Assembly (NCBI GenBank): GCA_022453515.1
Contig: JAJNNY010000013.1
Coordinates: forward strand, 1 to 64,000
DNA from: Astrocystis sublimbata
Taxonomy: Eukaryota; Ascomycota; Sordariomycetes; Xylariales; Xylariaceae
Length of the DNA: 64,000 nt
Reading direction: 5' to 3'
Shown: piece after piece, positions 45,081-57,867 of the stretch
Numbering within the stretch: the stretch's first letter is position 1
Layout of the letters: every line of letters starts with the position of its first letter
The notes under the pieces: generated by a model
The model's database searches: none
What the model was told of the DNA's origin: nothing
The model's input: only the letters and a program-made list of their open reading frames with translations
Position numbers and translations under genes: made by a program

Positions 45081-46919
45081 CGTGTAGCTGAGATGGCTTG
45101 AGATTCGGGACTGAAAGTCTCACCGACAACCGTCTATGTTTCTGTGCCCAAAGTGCACTTCGGCGAAGTATCGGAGGTTCCTGTTTGTCTAACCGAGAAG
45201 TCAAGTTCCACATCGTGTCCGACCAGGTCATTGAGATGTTAGATTATTCAACTTGCCCGAACTAAAGTGACCTCGGACTAAAGGTAAGCAGCGGAGCGTA
45301 TATATGGTGATCCCCGTTATATTTTTTTTATTCGACATCGGCTTGCTGACTTGGGGATGGAATGAGAAGCTCTCTCCGTGTTATTCAATTTCTCAATGGA
45401 AGCCAAAACCTTGACCATGTGCAAGAAAGCCTGGGTGATCATGAAGCTCTTTCTTTCCTCCCTTTCGATACACACCTCAAGATACGTGTCGTTGGGACCG
45501 GAGCCTTCACTGGCTTCATAGAAACCACCTTCGTATGGCATGATTGTAGTTATAACTGAACCTCATGGTACAACGCTATTGCGCTGAAGGGTAATACCTG
45601 ATGGGAAATTGATGGCAAGTAAAAAGTGGAGGAGTATCTGTCTTGAGCATCTGAATGATTGGCCGAGAGAAGTGTGATTGATATTAAGCAAGCTGTTGTT
45701 GCATCTTTGTCTAACATGATGTCTTTAATACATACAAATCTCGACTTCACGTCCAGTATCAGTAGGAGGCAGTCGAGGTCGGAAGGAATTTATATCTATC
45801 CGCTTGAGTTCAAGTATAGTGTTTCAATCCTTATCAAGACGTCTGGCGCGCGCGCGATGCTTGCCCTTTCCTTGCACACAGTTTTATTATACACACTAAA
45901 ATCGGTGATGTATACACAGTTGTTAGTTTGAGTTCAAGTATACATCGCCGATTGATATATGAAGGCCAAATCCGCGACTTCCATGGCATCAACAACTTGG
46001 ACGAAGAAACTTTCATGAGGCTCCTACTCAACAGCTCAACCCCAATGAGTATATATCTTTATGTCAATTACATTATATAGACACGAGGACAGCATCATAG
46101 TCAATGATCACGGTAAGCGGCATACGAAGCTATCAACTTTCCGATTTGGTACAGCTCTCATCATTCGGGGCCTACGTACCGATAAGATCATTGGAAGTTA
46201 CAGATGACTGGTTTACTGAGGAGTGTATTGTCGATCAGCAAGACTGAAGGCATACCGTTTGTTACTCTAACGTCGACAGTCATACCTGTAATACATATAC
46301 AAGTTGTCTGCCTTCCTAGTCTGTAGGGTGTGACCACGATTCGTGAATTAAACCGTTCACCACAAGCTGATGTACCAGCGTAGGTAACACCAGTTATTTC
46401 TGAAGTGAGCTCGATGTGCATACATATTAGTCGGGAGGCTCTCAAAGCCCAAATAGATTGAATACCCACGTCAAGGTACTGTCATGAGGGCCGAAATGAC
46501 GTGGAGTCTTTATTTGGAAAGCTGCTGCGTCACAAGCTCCTGTATCAACGTCTAGCTACATGCTACTTGCCGTATATTGTCAAGGTAATATAATATTCAA
46601 ATATAAGCTGACCCAACGAAGACTTGGTCCCCAGCACACAGGCCCGTGATTGGCATAGTCATTGTCTCACAAGGTCTCGGACTTCCCCAAGCCACGTCCG
46701 ATCTTTCGGACCCTAGTCCTCTTCGACCAATCTTGAACTATACACTTGTAATACCCATCTCTCACTTTCATCAAACAAAGTCCTTGTCTGCGAACGTGGC
46801 AACAGCCGTAGCTGCTCGAACAACCCGCCGGCGGTACCGGTTCACGGTAACTTGAACAGAGGCAATGCCCAACAATGATCAAACATAATCTTATTATTAT
46901 CATTACTACATCATGTGTC
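45081..46919. other. Gene-poor stretch with repeats
   Basis: No supported gene. It contains the second dispersed repeat copy (45823-45900). Two TTGAGTTCAAGTATA direct repeats lie near 45804 and 45931. An inverted pair, about GGTGATGTATAC with GTATACATCGCC, lies between 45905 and 45951 and could form a hairpin. Confidence 0.5.
45823..45900 (+). repeat. Dispersed repeat, copy 2
   Basis: Same-orientation match to 39117-39190. The middle differs by a CGCGCGCG expansion where copy 1 reads GCGAAACAAGAC; the 25-bp block at 45859-45883 is identical. It lies beside the short direct and inverted repeats at 45804-45951. Confidence 0.8.
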
Positions 46920-47988
46920 TCATAATCGCGCCGCCCGATCCCGCGGCACTTCCGCGTCGGCGCTGAGCTCAGGCGGCATGACGCCAGGCAATTCCACCGG
47001 CCGCTCATGCACCGGCAACTCGCCCACAACGACCGCCGGCAGTTCCGTGTGTGGCGAAGCCAGCTCGACGGGAGCCGTGTCTTGAGACTGTACTTTATAT
47101 GCCATATCCTCGCCTCCCCCGTCCTCGGTGCCTGCCGTCCCAGTGGCGGTGGTGCCCACCGCCGTGCTCGCCGTACCAGGCGCCTCCTTCGCGACGCCTC
47201 CGTCGTCGAATACCGGCCTGTTGCTCGCGTCGTTGCCGCCTTCTTTCGTCTTGTGTTGTCCGAGTCGGAACCCTAGGAATACCAAGCCGCCGATCACCGC
47301 CAGAGACCCGACCCCTACGCCCACACCGATACCAGCTTTTGCACCCGTGGTTAATTGTGAGGACTCGGCGGATGTATCGCTACCGTTGGATGCTGCGGAT
47401 GATGTCGGCGAGGATGTCGCTGAGGTCATCGTGACCATTGAAGACGTGGGCGGGCCTCCAAAACCTCCGCCTCCGGGACCCCATGGACCAAAGCCGCCGC
47501 TATCGGACAAGTCCACCGGCGTTCCGGACGCATTGCACCAATCCTGATACCCGGATATTATATCCGCTAAGAGTCTGTGTTAGTCCCTTTTTCGCTCAAT
47601 TCCCCTTCGTGAGGGGGGAAGGGGGAGTGCGACAGGCTTGATAGGAGAGTCGCTGGCAGATCGAGGCGAAGGGGACCCCATCTGCCAATCAATGTCCTTG
47701 GATATCTAATGAGGCAGAGAAATAAGGAGAGAGCGTCTCGCACATACTCCTTAATTGTTCCGGGTTGCTGTAATTGCATGCCATCACGAAGCAATCCTTC
47801 GAGCGGAATGCGACTTGCGGGACGTGCGAGCACAGGCATTCATTGTCGTCGATGCTGGGGCAGACCTTCGTGGTGTTCAGCGTCTGCTCGATGCAGGGAG
47901 GCGCGCATTCGGGCACGTAGGATGAGAGCTTCAGCGCTCCGACGAGGGTGGTGAGGGTGAGCGCCGCGAGTAGCGGAAAAGGACGCAT
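46920..47988 (-). CDS. CFEM-domain membrane protein
   Basis: Two exons (47748-47988 and 46920-47566) encode 295 residues across a 181-bp intron (A|GTATGT...CTTAG|CG). A signal peptide covers about 1-18. Eight cysteines of a CFEM domain follow (PEC, PPC, KVC, EC-LC, KDC, MAC, DWC); the last is supplied by exon 2, which supports the splice. A Gly-rich and Ser/Thr linker leads to a transmembrane segment after TTGAKAGIGVGVGVG and an acidic, Pro-rich cytosolic tail. CFEM proteins bind haem or act in adhesion and virulence signalling in various fungi; the role here is not specified. Architecture matches the six-cysteine protein at 28031-28987. Confidence 0.87.
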
Positions 47989-49847
47989 GGCGCGAGGGAT
48001 CGAATTCCCCGATCCACGACGGTCGGCTTTTTCCCAATGACGAATATTTCTTTTTCCTCTTCTCTTTTCCCACTCCTATCCACCTGTTTCTGGAGAAGTT
48101 GGCACGCTCGCAAGTGTTGTCTCGCTTGTGGCTTTCAGATTCAAAGCGCATCTACCAAAGCTGATCTACAGTTCAGTGTCATTTGCCCACATTGAGAGAG
48201 AGAGACTCAAGTCAAGCCAGAACCCCAGAGTCGAGAGTCAATGAGAGAGGGGGGGAGTAAGCAAAAACGCCACATAGCGCACCCGCGACAAGTGTGCGCA
48301 TCGACTTCAACGGACTATTGGATGCAGGCATGGCAGGGCCATCTTGGAAATATGTAATGACTGGTGGATTCGGCACCGATAATATGGAGCACTGTTGCAA
48401 TCACCTACCCGAAGGAATCAAGCGGAGAAGGGACCGCGTGTGTCGAATCTACTCGTAGTGAGCCTAGTTGAACTGCCGTGAGGGACCGTGCCGCAGAGAT
48501 ACAGATCGTCCTAAGACTGTGGTCACATTTTCTTGCTTACGGAGTACCGTCTTTACTGTCAGAGACCACACAGACCAGGCAGTTCCATCTTGATGAGGGC
48601 CAAGCCTTGAACACTCGAGTCGGCTTGAGTGAAGGATGGGATTTCTGTCACAATGAAGGCTGGTTGATACGCTGCTGGCGTCTTGGGTTTGCAGCTCTAC
48701 GTTGTATGTGAAGCATGCCGGTGCTTATCCGTAACGACGAAGTTATATGACTTGCCGTTTGGGGAGCGCTAATACCAACTACCATCAAATCCGCGCAGGG
48801 GTCACGATGCCTTTGAGCCCTGAGAAGCATAGGTAGAGGACTAGCACGGAACCGTTGCCTAGGTTAGTGCTTATTTGATTCAAAGACGTGAAAGCTGAAG
48901 AAGCTGAGGAGGCAGTAGGTAGGTACTCGGGCGAGCTAGGTATTCTAGAATAACGTTGGCTTCAATGCGGGAGGGAAAGTTTGGATCATCATATGGGTAC
49001 GGTGCGCAGTAGTAAGCCTCCCCCACCCCCTTGACGACTTTCAAGATCTTTGGATACAGGCCCATAGGAAGAAGCTGGAGTCACAGATGAAGTAAATAAT
49101 ATCTACTCTTGTTGGCTTTTCGAGCTACCAATCAAGTATATGCCCAAATTTCTGCGAGAGCAGGAAAGACTCTACCTACATGCAATGTTATTGCTTAAGT
49201 TGGTGATTTTGTAATGCCTTCGTCCCCTGGCCCCCTGGGTGTATTTGAGCCAAGACACCTGAATCTGAATTTACCGATCGTAGCAAGTGCGGAGAAACTA
49301 ATAGCTTACCGAGATGCGCTGGTAATATATGCTCCGGTGGAGGTAGAACAAGCTCATTTGTGAACTAGGGTGCCTTACAACTTACGTATTCTTGTTAATA
49401 CACTTCGAGACTATTCGTCTCATTGCTTGCCTCTTCATATGCTGTTTCAATATCAGCTTTCTCCATACACCCGACTCATTCATACAATCCCTCCAAGCAG
49501 AGATAGCCCTGCTCGATACAAGTGGTTCGCACTTCATGGGGAGAACTGACAGTATAACCCTGCTTTATAGCCTGAGTAATCTTTGGGTCACAATTTGAAA
49601 CGGAATGAAAAGCAGACGTGCGTCTCGCAGTCTACGTGAATTTCTCTATTCCAGGACCGAAGTATCAAAGTACTAAGTAATTTTGCAGAACAAATATCAC
49701 AAAGGCCGGCTAGTCGAAATCAAGAGTCGTCATTTTATATCGTCAACCAGACTTTTTAGTCTCGGAAGCAACATTGCTTCTTTTCACGAGCCTAAACTAC
49801 AAATTTCGTTGATAAACCTAAACCCCTAACGCCCGTCCTTGCAATGC
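47989..49847. other. Intergenic
   Basis: About 1.9 kb between the CFEM promoter and the 3' end of eIF3a. No gene, RNA or repeat is supported. Confidence 0.5.
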
Positions 49848-52800
49848 TTAAGAACCTTGCTTCTCACGTGCATGCCTGGGTACCCATTTACCAGCGCCCC
49901 CCGAGGGCTTCAAGGCCTCCCCAGAGCTTGGGGGAGCCTCGCCACGTGCGGGTTCCGCAGGCGCACTAGCGCCGCCACTCGCTTTTGCGGCTTCACGCTC
50001 GCGCCATGACGGCTTACCACCTTGCAGATTGAGACGTGGAGGACCTCCACCCGATCGGCTGTCAGGCTCGCTCCGTTCAGGTGCAGGGGGGGCGGCGGCG
50101 CGTGATGGTGGTGGTGGTCCACTTGAGTCGCTCGATGGAGCCGTATTTCGGGCGTTCTCACGGTCACGCCATGACGTCTTGCCAGTAGCGCTCGCGAGTT
50201 GGAGACGAGGTGCACCGGACGGCCGGTCGCCGCCAGACTCGGTACGTTCCAAGGCTACTGGCTCGCGGCGTGGGGGTAATCGGGCAGTCTCCTTCTCCGC
50301 TTGACGCCTGGCCATGGCTTCTTCTGCTCTCCGTTCTTGCAAAGCAGCCTTTTCCAAGGTCTCTTGGCGCTCCTTTTCTCGCTGCTCCTTGAGCCTGGCC
50401 ATATCTGCACGCTTCTGTTCTTGGCGCTTCTCCTGCTCTTCCTTCTCCCTCGCAGCGCGCTCCTCGGCCTCCCTGAGAGCCTTCTCCTTCTCCTCTCTCT
50501 CTCGCTTCTCCCGGAGCTTGCGCTCTCTGTACTCCTTCTTCCTCGCGTTGATTTGCTTCTCTAGCTCATGCTGAGCATCACGTCGGCGCTTCTCGAACTC
50601 GTCACGACGACGCTCATGCATCGAATTCCGGAAGGGCTCATAGTACGGCATCAGGCGCTCGAGACGATGCTTGAGTGCGACGCTTTCTTTATGTTTCGCC
50701 TCAGCCTCCCGTAGAGTATCTTCCTTATCTTTCTCATAAACAGCCAAATCACGCTCTCTTTGTTTGGCGTAGTCGTCCTGGAGCTTGGTTGCCTCCTCTT
50801 TTCTGAAGGCACGTTCGAGGTGATCGATACGTTTGCCTGTGACACGGAGGCGCTCTTTGATGTCATTTTTCTCGCGTTCAAGTTGAGCAAGTTTCATAGC
50901 TCGGATATCGATATCATTCAGGTTCTCAACATCGATTTCTACAGCGTTGTTGCCGAGCTTCAGATCGGCAATTTGCTTCTTCAGCTCCTCCTTACGAACG
51001 CGGTCTCGTTCATCTTTCAGACGCTTTTCTTCCCGCTCCTTCTGCTCTTGAGTTAGACGGCGTTCTTCGGCCTCAGCGAGAGCTTGCTCTTGAAGACGCT
51101 TTTGTCTGGCCTTCTCCTTGTCTCTCTTGGCTTGCAATTCGGAAGCTTCTTCTTTTCGCTTCTGGATGATCTCTTTACGAGCAAGAGTATCGTGATGTTC
51201 CTTTTCAGCACCCGCCTTGGTACGTGCGAGGGCTGCGTTACGAGCTTCAACTTGGCCCTGTCGGAAGGTGGGGTCGGTGTAGAAGCAGGTGGTGTAGAGA
51301 GCATTGGAAAGACGGGACAACTGGGTGCGCACAATCTCCGAAGGCGTGCTTTGAAGCCTTTGGACAGTGCCTGTCTGGCTTTCTGCAGAGCCGGAAGCGG
51401 AGCCAGCATGGACAGCTTTCGAAGAAGCAAACACGTCCTTGTCGAAGTTGAGAACTCCTGTGGCATGGTCCATACGAATAGAAAGGTCACCCTTCTTGTT
51501 TCCGTTCATGATGAACTTCTCAATTGTACCGCGAGAGATTCTGAAGGGTTCAGGGAAGTCGGCGAGGCTCTCAACAAAGGCGAGATCGACGCTTTCATAG
51601 ACCTGAGATAGTTGCTGGAAGAGGCGCGTAAGAATGACTTGTTGGAGCGGTAGGATATACTTCTCCATCTCGGAATCTGTACCGATCTGGGTGAGAATAG
51701 GAGATATTTTCTTGCAGATGGAGAGCGGGTGGAAGTCAACCTCGAGAATGTTGTACAGGTCGCGAATTTCAGGGGTGGCACGCTTCAAGAGTGACTTAGA
51801 TAGAGCATCGCGGAACAAGACAGCACGAGTGGGGGCAGCCGACATGCCCAATAGGTGAGTGAGACGAGAGTTCTTGTTTTTCCGCGCCTCATCGAAGTCT
51901 ACCATAGCACCCCGCGATCTCGTAGTACTGATGACAGGAATTGACAGGGCAGATAGAAGGACAAACGATGCAGCCTTCTGCAGATCAGCGTCTGTCGCGG
52001 AGGGATTGTCAGACTTCTTGCCGTGGCCAGAAGCAACGATGGCAGCCGACTGCCGCAGGAGGTTGTAGTACCTAGACCAAGCAGCAGCATGGAAGAGGTA
52101 GTTCTCGCCAACGAGGAAGATGCGGGTCAGCTTCTCGTAGTAGTTGGCCATCATGATGTTTTTCGGGGGGCGCTTGCTGAGGTTGAGGAGGGTGTGAATG
52201 TCCTCGACGCTGCGGAAAGCTTCCTGCCACAGCTCCAACTCGACAGCAACGTTCAGCTGCTGGAAGCGAGTCTCCAGATGGCGTTGAAGGGTGTCCGGGT
52301 CGTTCAGGTTGATGGCATGCATCTGGCTGGAGTACTTGGCGGCGGTCTGGACATGGTTGCGCAGCAGCTCGCAGAGGCGGCGGAACTCGGTCTTGCGCTG
52401 GTACTTCAGGCAGAAATCGAAGGCTTGCAGAGCGGTGCTCTGATAAAGCAACTCGAGCCTCGCATTGTTGCGGAGGATGTCGAGGACGGTGCGGTAGGCC
52501 TCCCAGAGGAACTTGAGCCAAGGGGTGACGACGGCGCGCTCGGTGCGGTCGCGGGACTGCTCGCCGGAGACTGTGGCGAGTAGGATGGACTCGGGGGTCT
52601 CGGTAGCCTCGAGATCCTCGACGTTGGTGGTGGCGGTGGCGTCGAGGCTCTCCTGGACCTCGTCGGCCTTCTTCTGGGCAGCCGTGACCTTCTCGGCGGC
52701 CAGCAAGATGAACTTCTTCAGGACCAGCTCGATGGTGGCGATGTTGGTGTTCTGGGCGATGTTCTTGTAGGAGTACAGGGCGTCCTTGGCCAGCTTGCCC

Positions 52801-52994
52801 TTCTTCTGCTCGACGGACAGCTCGACGAGCAGGAGCATGACGGGCTCGAGCGAGGCGATGGGGACATTTCGGGAGCGTTTGGAGGTGATGTGGTCGTGGA
52901 GGAGGGTCAGGGCGGCGGGGACCTGATTGACGCCGATGAGCTCGTGCGCACGCTTGAGCACGTTCTCCGGCTTCTGGTGCGGAGGCGGCGGCAT
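49848..52994 (-). CDS. TIF32: Translation initiation factor eIF3 subunit a (TIF32)
   Basis: A single exon of 1,048 residues. eIF3a is the scaffold of eIF3, binding the 40S subunit in cytosolic initiation. The start [20 protein letters not shown] is the usual fungal N-terminus. A helical-repeat region leads to the PCI domain (around 480-525: [19 protein letters not shown]). A long charged coiled coil of the spectrin-like region spans about 580-900. The tail has two SWR-RE repeats ([16 protein letters not shown]) and ends [13 protein letters not shown]. The frame stays open 62 codons upstream of the chosen start, but that extension is not family-like. Codon use is strongly GC-biased towards the 5' end, which creates a 366-codon shadow frame. 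Confidence 0.95.
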   Translation of the reverse strand: MPPPPHQKPENVLKRAHELIGVNQVPAALTLLHDHITSKRSRNVPIASLEPVMLLLVELSVEQKKGKLAKDALYSYKNIAQNTNIATIELVLKKFILLAAEKVTAAQKKADEVQESLDATATTNVEDLEATETPESILLATVSGEQSRDRTERAVVTPWLKFLWEAYRTVLDILRNNARLELLYQSTALQAFDFCLKYQRKTEFRRLCELLRNHVQTAAKYSSQMHAINLNDPDTLQRHLETRFQQLNVAVELELWQEAFRSVEDIHTLLNLSKRPPKNIMMANYYEKLTRIFLVGENYLFHAAAWSRYYNLLRQSAAIVASGHGKKSDNPSATDADLQKAASFVLLSALSIPVISTTRSRGAMVDFDEARKNKNSRLTHLLGMSAAPTRAVLFRDALSKSLLKRATPEIRDLYNILEVDFHPLSICKKISPILTQIGTDSEMEKYILPLQQVILTRLFQQLSQVYESVDLAFVESLADFPEPFRISRGTIEKFIMNGNKKGDLSIRMDHATGVLNFDKDVFASSKAVHAGSASGSAESQTGTVQRLQSTPSEIVRTQLSRLSNALYTTCFYTDPTFRQGQVEARNAALARTKAGAEKEHHDTLARKEIIQKRKEEASELQAKRDKEKARQKRLQEQALAEAEERRLTQEQKEREEKRLKDERDRVRKEELKKQIADLKLGNNAVEIDVENLNDIDIRAMKLAQLEREKNDIKERLRVTGKRIDHLERAFRKEEATKLQDDYAKQRERDLAVYEKDKEDTLREAEAKHKESVALKHRLERLMPYYEPFRNSMHERRRDEFEKRRRDAQHELEKQINARKKEYRERKLREKREREEKEKALREAEERAAREKEEQEKRQEQKRADMARLKEQREKERQETLEKAALQERRAEEAMARRQAEKETARLPPRREPVALERTESGGDRPSGAPRLQLASATGKTSWRDRENARNTAPSSDSSGPPPPSRAAAPPAPERSEPDSRSGGGPPRLNLQGGKPSWREREAAKASGGASAPAEPARGEAPPSSGEALKPSGGAGKWVPRHAREKQGS

Positions 52995-55579
52995 CTTGGG
53001 CAACCTGTGTGATCTCTGTGACGGGCAGAGAATCAACGGCGATGGGATGCGGGCCTGGCGGAGTGACGTCTGGGTGGGAGGGGAGAGAGAGGCACGGGGA
53101 AAATACCTGCGATAGGGTTTTCGCTGTGTGCTGGCTGTGTGCGCATCGCACAGGGCGCGAGGGGCGGGGCACGGGGGCACGTTACAGTGGGCTGCTCGTC
53201 TCGGCCGGCGGGATCACGTGACCCTCGCCTCTTCGCTGGCTGTGAATACAAAGTACCTAAGTACCTGTCTAGGGCCAGCCTACCTCGGCCCGCTAGGTAG
53301 GGCACCTCAGGGCATCTTCCTCGCCTCCAGGGCTTACATTAGGTAGACAGGCGGGACAGGCTCAGGTAGGTACCTACAGTAGCTGCAATAGGTATTTACA
53401 AGTCCCTGCAATGTGGGACACTGGGGGCATCCATCTCATTCAAATTTTCGCATTGTCTGCGCTCTGACTGCAATAACAACACACAACACATACGAGTAGG
53501 CTTTTGCAACTAAGGGGTTGTCGGAGGGTTTTGTGTTGTCCTTAGCAGCCACCTGCTTGCCCTGTTGTTCCTGGACATGGTATCGGACGGATTAAATTGC
53601 GACGAACTAGCAAATCTACACATACAGTACCTCTGTACAGTTCAGATCCTACAAGAGCCAAGCTCTACAATCTTGGTATATTTATTACGCTGTTGGGATA
53701 TGGATAGCATGAGCAACGACCGTACCTGCTACATGTAGGTAAGGGGGCGAGGGGGCTAGGTACCTGGAGCCTCCTAGGACAATATCCTGTGGGTGCAAAG
53801 AAGGAGGCACCTATTTCAAATCACCATGGCTCTCCAGACTCTCCAGAGAGTTTTGTTTGTTGTTTTGTTTTATTTCCGGCTTCCGCCTCGGCGTTTCGAC
53901 ATCGGCGCGCTAGGTAAGCACAGGACTTCTCCTTGGATATCCCGGAACACCCCGGCATGGGGGCATTGAGGGGATAAGGACAATGATATTGACAAGTATG
54001 GCATTGTTATTCTCAAGAGAAAGTAATTTTGAAGGGATTGCCAATGCCAACCCGTGGACTTTCCTTAAAAACACCGACTATTGCAATTTGTAATGCCTAC
54101 GCCTACGGCCCCCCTACTATGTACCTCTCAGTTATTGACTTGAGGCAGGCATATACACTTACTAAGTACTGGTAGGAGCAACATAGGAGGAAGACGGTAG
54201 GTTGCCTAAAATGCACACGAAAGCTGTTTATCGATGGTTATTTCCGTACCTACTTCACTCTAGTGAGTCTTCGTACCTTATAGAGAGAATTCCAAATTTT
54301 CCCGTCTTTCAATAGACTCTTCGATAGACCCCGTTGTCTTGTTTCCAGTCGAGTAAGAAACTGAGTCTAGGGAAGTGCCTCCGTAGCTCAGAAGAGATTG
54401 TGCCTCAAGTACCTAGTAGGTAGATAAAAGAACGGATAAGGTTGCTTATTACTGTACAGTGTACGACATGGCTACAGTACATACAGGGGGAAGAAACTGA
54501 TGCACAAGCCACCAGAAACTGCTCAAGTCAAGAAGGACTCTGGCATTTCTGGCTCGTCTGGATCGCCAATTTCCCAGCCTGCACGACATGCCCCGCCCCC
54601 CTTTGAGCATGGCCAATCACGAGGTTCAGAGTACCCAAGCAATAGTCCCAACTCTCCTTAGTGCCCCAGAGGTGCGCTATCCTGCCGCAAGACAGCGCTA
54701 GGCCGGTCTATCTGAGATAGGTACTTACCTACAACAGGCAGAATACCCGTTGCTCTCCCCGTGGCTGGGCTGGCGATAGAAGTACCTCCTCGGCAAGGTT
54801 AGGTTAGGTAGGTGACGCGAGATACACCTCCACCTCCACCTCCACCCCTCTGGGTACCCTAGCCAGCCCGCCCCTAACACCCCCCCGAGCCCCGAAAAGT
54901 ACCTGCTCTGTGCTCTGCCCCGGTATGCCCAGGTGCTCTCTGTGCCCTCTGCGCTCTGTGCGCTGTTGCTCTGGCTGGCTGTCTGCCTACAACCTACCTC
55001 TAGGTACGTGACCTTGCCTTGCCTTACCTTACCTACTGCTCGTGTCTTGCTTGCCCGTGTTCATTCATTCGCTTTCCTCCCTTTCACGTCGCCGTCGCCC
55101 ACTCCACGCCAGCCAACCCACGCCCACCTCCGCTACGGTGCCGCCTCGTCGCTGCTCTTGGAGCTTTGAGAACGTCTGCCAGTGCCCGATCGCATGGCCA
55201 CTCTCTCTGCTTAGCTAGCTGTGAGTGATCCGGATCTGCACCCTCGATTGAAGCCATCCAAACCCCGATCGCCAACGGCCCACCCTCCTGTGCTCGCTCC
55301 TTTTGTTGTTGTGAAGACGGACAAAGGGGTACGGCTCCCATCTCATCATCACCCTTCGCACCAGCATCTGCGCCCGCCTAAGGCACGGAACTCCAGTGGA
55401 ATAGTCGACTAACAAGTTTCGCACCGGCTCTTCAGGAACGCGCGATTCCACCGTATCAGTTCCATCCGAAGACGTCGGGCTAGGCCATCAACCCCTGCTG
55501 CCACCACCCATCACCCTCCCCGACCGCCGATTTTTTCAATCATCAGACTACCGCGTCATCCTCCATCAACACCGCCATC
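52995..55579. other. Divergent promoter region, eIF3a and G-gamma
   Basis: About 2.6 kb without a supported gene. It holds many GGTACCTA/CCTAGGTA-type words (53252-53380, 53738-53765, 54412-54424, 54716-54815) and a CCACCT repeat near 54828-54845. A long pyrimidine-rich leader runs from about 55000 to the G-gamma start. A 5' UTR intron is possible. Confidence 0.5.
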
Positions 55580-55940
55580 ATGCCTACATACACCTCTAGA
55601 GAAGTCGGCGACCCGTCGCAAATCAAGAAGAACAAGCAATCCATGGCGGACCTCAAACTGCGACGTTTGACCGAGCTCAACAGCAGACTACGGGAGGATC
55701 TGGAGCGGGAGAGAATCCCAGTATCACAAGCTGCCAAGAGGTGAGATCAGTCCGTTGGGGGTCGCGTTTCTGGGTGCATCGTGGGCTATGCTCGTATACT
55801 AAACCGCGCGTGTCCACAGCATAATCGCGTACTGCAATAGCACGAGAGACTACATGGTGCCCTCAGTATGGGGCCAAGTACCGAAACAAGAAGATCCCTA
55901 CGCACCTCAGCAAAGCGGCGGATGCTGCATGGTCATGTAG
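55580..55940 (+). CDS. Heterotrimeric G-protein gamma subunit
   Basis: Two exons (55580-55740, 55820-55940) encode 93 residues, the normal size for fungal G-gamma. The start MPTYTSREVGDPSQIKKNKQ and the helical coiled coil (LKLRRLTELNSRLREDLERE, about 24-43) that pairs with G-beta are clear. RDYMVPSVWG and PYAPQQSGG precede the C-terminal CCMVM: the last four residues form a CAAX prenylation box and the preceding Cys is a likely palmitoylation site. The subunit acts at the plasma membrane in receptor signalling, development and, in pathogens, virulence. The intron is 79 bp (AG|GTGAGA...CACAG). Confidence 0.95.
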
Positions 55941-57867
55941 GCAGGTGCATGTTGTGCCGCACCCATTCAACGAGCTGGGCGTTCCAGGGGCGAGTAACCT
56001 CATGGGATGTACCTTGTAATGACGATATTCACGGGCGAGCGGGTTGGCAGTTTGATCTTTGCGAGTGTGCGACCACGATTGCATGGCTCCGTCCCTCACA
56101 CGCCGAAGCCTTGTTCGAGTACACACTGGAGTCACACAACGAGGCCACCGACGGAACGCAGGAGGAGATCGTGAGAACACCAAAACCAAAAGGCACGACG
56201 CCGAGGAGCTAGGGGGGCGGAGGGAATGTCGGGCGTCATCTTACGATTAATCAACGGCATACTTTCATGTTTTATGCTCATGGTGGCAGCCAGACCAGGC
56301 CGCCACAGGGTCGAGACGCGGTGCTGGAGAGAGCTCTTCAGCATGTAATACTTATTTGCTTACGACTTGTACTTTGTCCTAACTTTTTTTTTGTCGGATA
56401 CCAGACTCGATGAATTGTGCATAGTTTTCAAAATCGAGCATTTTATTTATTTTTCATCCATGTCCCCGCCCGACTGCCACTGACCTTCGCTGCCGCTGTT
56501 TAGTCTCACGTACGAGACAAGCGGTATCAAATTGAATCATCCCTTTCGTACAACAATGGACGCGAACCACGAGAGGCGACCACGGATTCCATGACCGAGT
56601 AGAGCCTGCGAAACAAAGACATGGCGTTCCTCACTGACTCGACTCGAGATCACGGGACTGCTATTGCGCACCTCTCACACATGCATATCCAGGCATACCT
56701 CGCCGCCCCTCCTTTCATCGATGACTACCGATGCCAAGTGGCGGTCTGGGAAAGTTAGCCTGCTGCCATGACTGCGGATGCTGCACGCCTGACTGCACGC
56801 CTAGTAGTGGCAACACCTTATGGCTGGCGGCACCGTTTGTTGGCTGCAAGGCTGCTGGCTGCGCTCGGCAGTCTAGGTCCCCGTTCCTATTCCACACCAA
56901 GGGCTTGGAAGCCGGGCGGCAGATGACGGGCTGTGTCTGCATCTCTACACTTGCCAATGAAAGACGTCGTAGGACGACCTATCTACATGGTGGTGATCTG
57001 AGACGTTTCCCAATAGGCAGGATGCCTCATGTCGGCTGACCAATGGCCAGTGGCAGACGAGGCGAGGGGAACATTACTCCATGGATCCGTGCAGGTGGAT
57101 AGGTATCCTGTCTGATGGGACCTTTCATTGTTTGTTCAACATGAAGCAGATTGATTAATTCTGTGAGCAGTTTTTGTTACCTTACTGGTTGGTCCCTGGG
57201 TACTTCGCCCTGGTGCAGGTAACGCTGATCATTTGGGGTATTGCCCTTTGACGTTCTCCATTGTCATTGGTTTCGTGACGATGTCGTTATCCGTCACTCA
57301 CTTGTCTACTTATGAGATACATCTATGAATAGGACTGGTTGCTTCTTCGCGCTGATCACACTGGGCAAGACCCCAATCAGCCCGTGCAATATGTGAAACT
57401 CGGCAGTATTAAGTGCTGGTGCTGCTGCTGTCCTCGACCAAGCTCTCCATAGCTCCCCCTTGGCTGCCTCCCTTTGGAGTCTTGGGGGAGGGGAGAGAGT
57501 TACGTAGAACGGGATACCGATACGACAGGATACCTACGATAGGTGGTACCTACAGGTAGGTAGCACATGCAGCTCAGCTCAGCTCACTCAGATCCCCTCA
57601 CGACCAAATCTTGGAATGAACGAACGCAGTGGAGGCCGAGGCCCGCGCCGGTCTCCACCGTTACCTCGGACTGGGTCCCCAAGGACAGTCAGTACTGTAC
57701 CTACATGTACCTAATTATTCTGACTTGCGCATCACCACCTCCGAAGGGCCGTGATACATTGACATAGTGTTCGACCTGAACAAAACAAAACAAAATAACA
57801 AACCCATCTGTTACCACACACAGCAGCAAACAACGTCCTTTCATTTACCTGTTGTTCCCTTCCCATA
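55941..57867. other. Intergenic
   Basis: About 1.9 kb with no supported gene. Short CCTACGATAGGTGG/GGTAGGTAG words lie at 57531-57562. A T-rich stretch at about 56383-56400 may mark the G-gamma 3' end. Confidence 0.5.

Noticed and set aside
52072..53172. 366-codon frame antiparallel-register to eIF3a
   Set aside because: It is a shadow created by GC-biased third positions of the eIF3a 5' half and is Arg/His/Pro-rich with no domain.
54376..54450. tRNA-like start (CCTCCGTAGCTCAGAAGAG)
   Set aside because: It resembles an A box, but no B box (GGTTCRA) or acceptor-stem pairing follows within tRNA distance.
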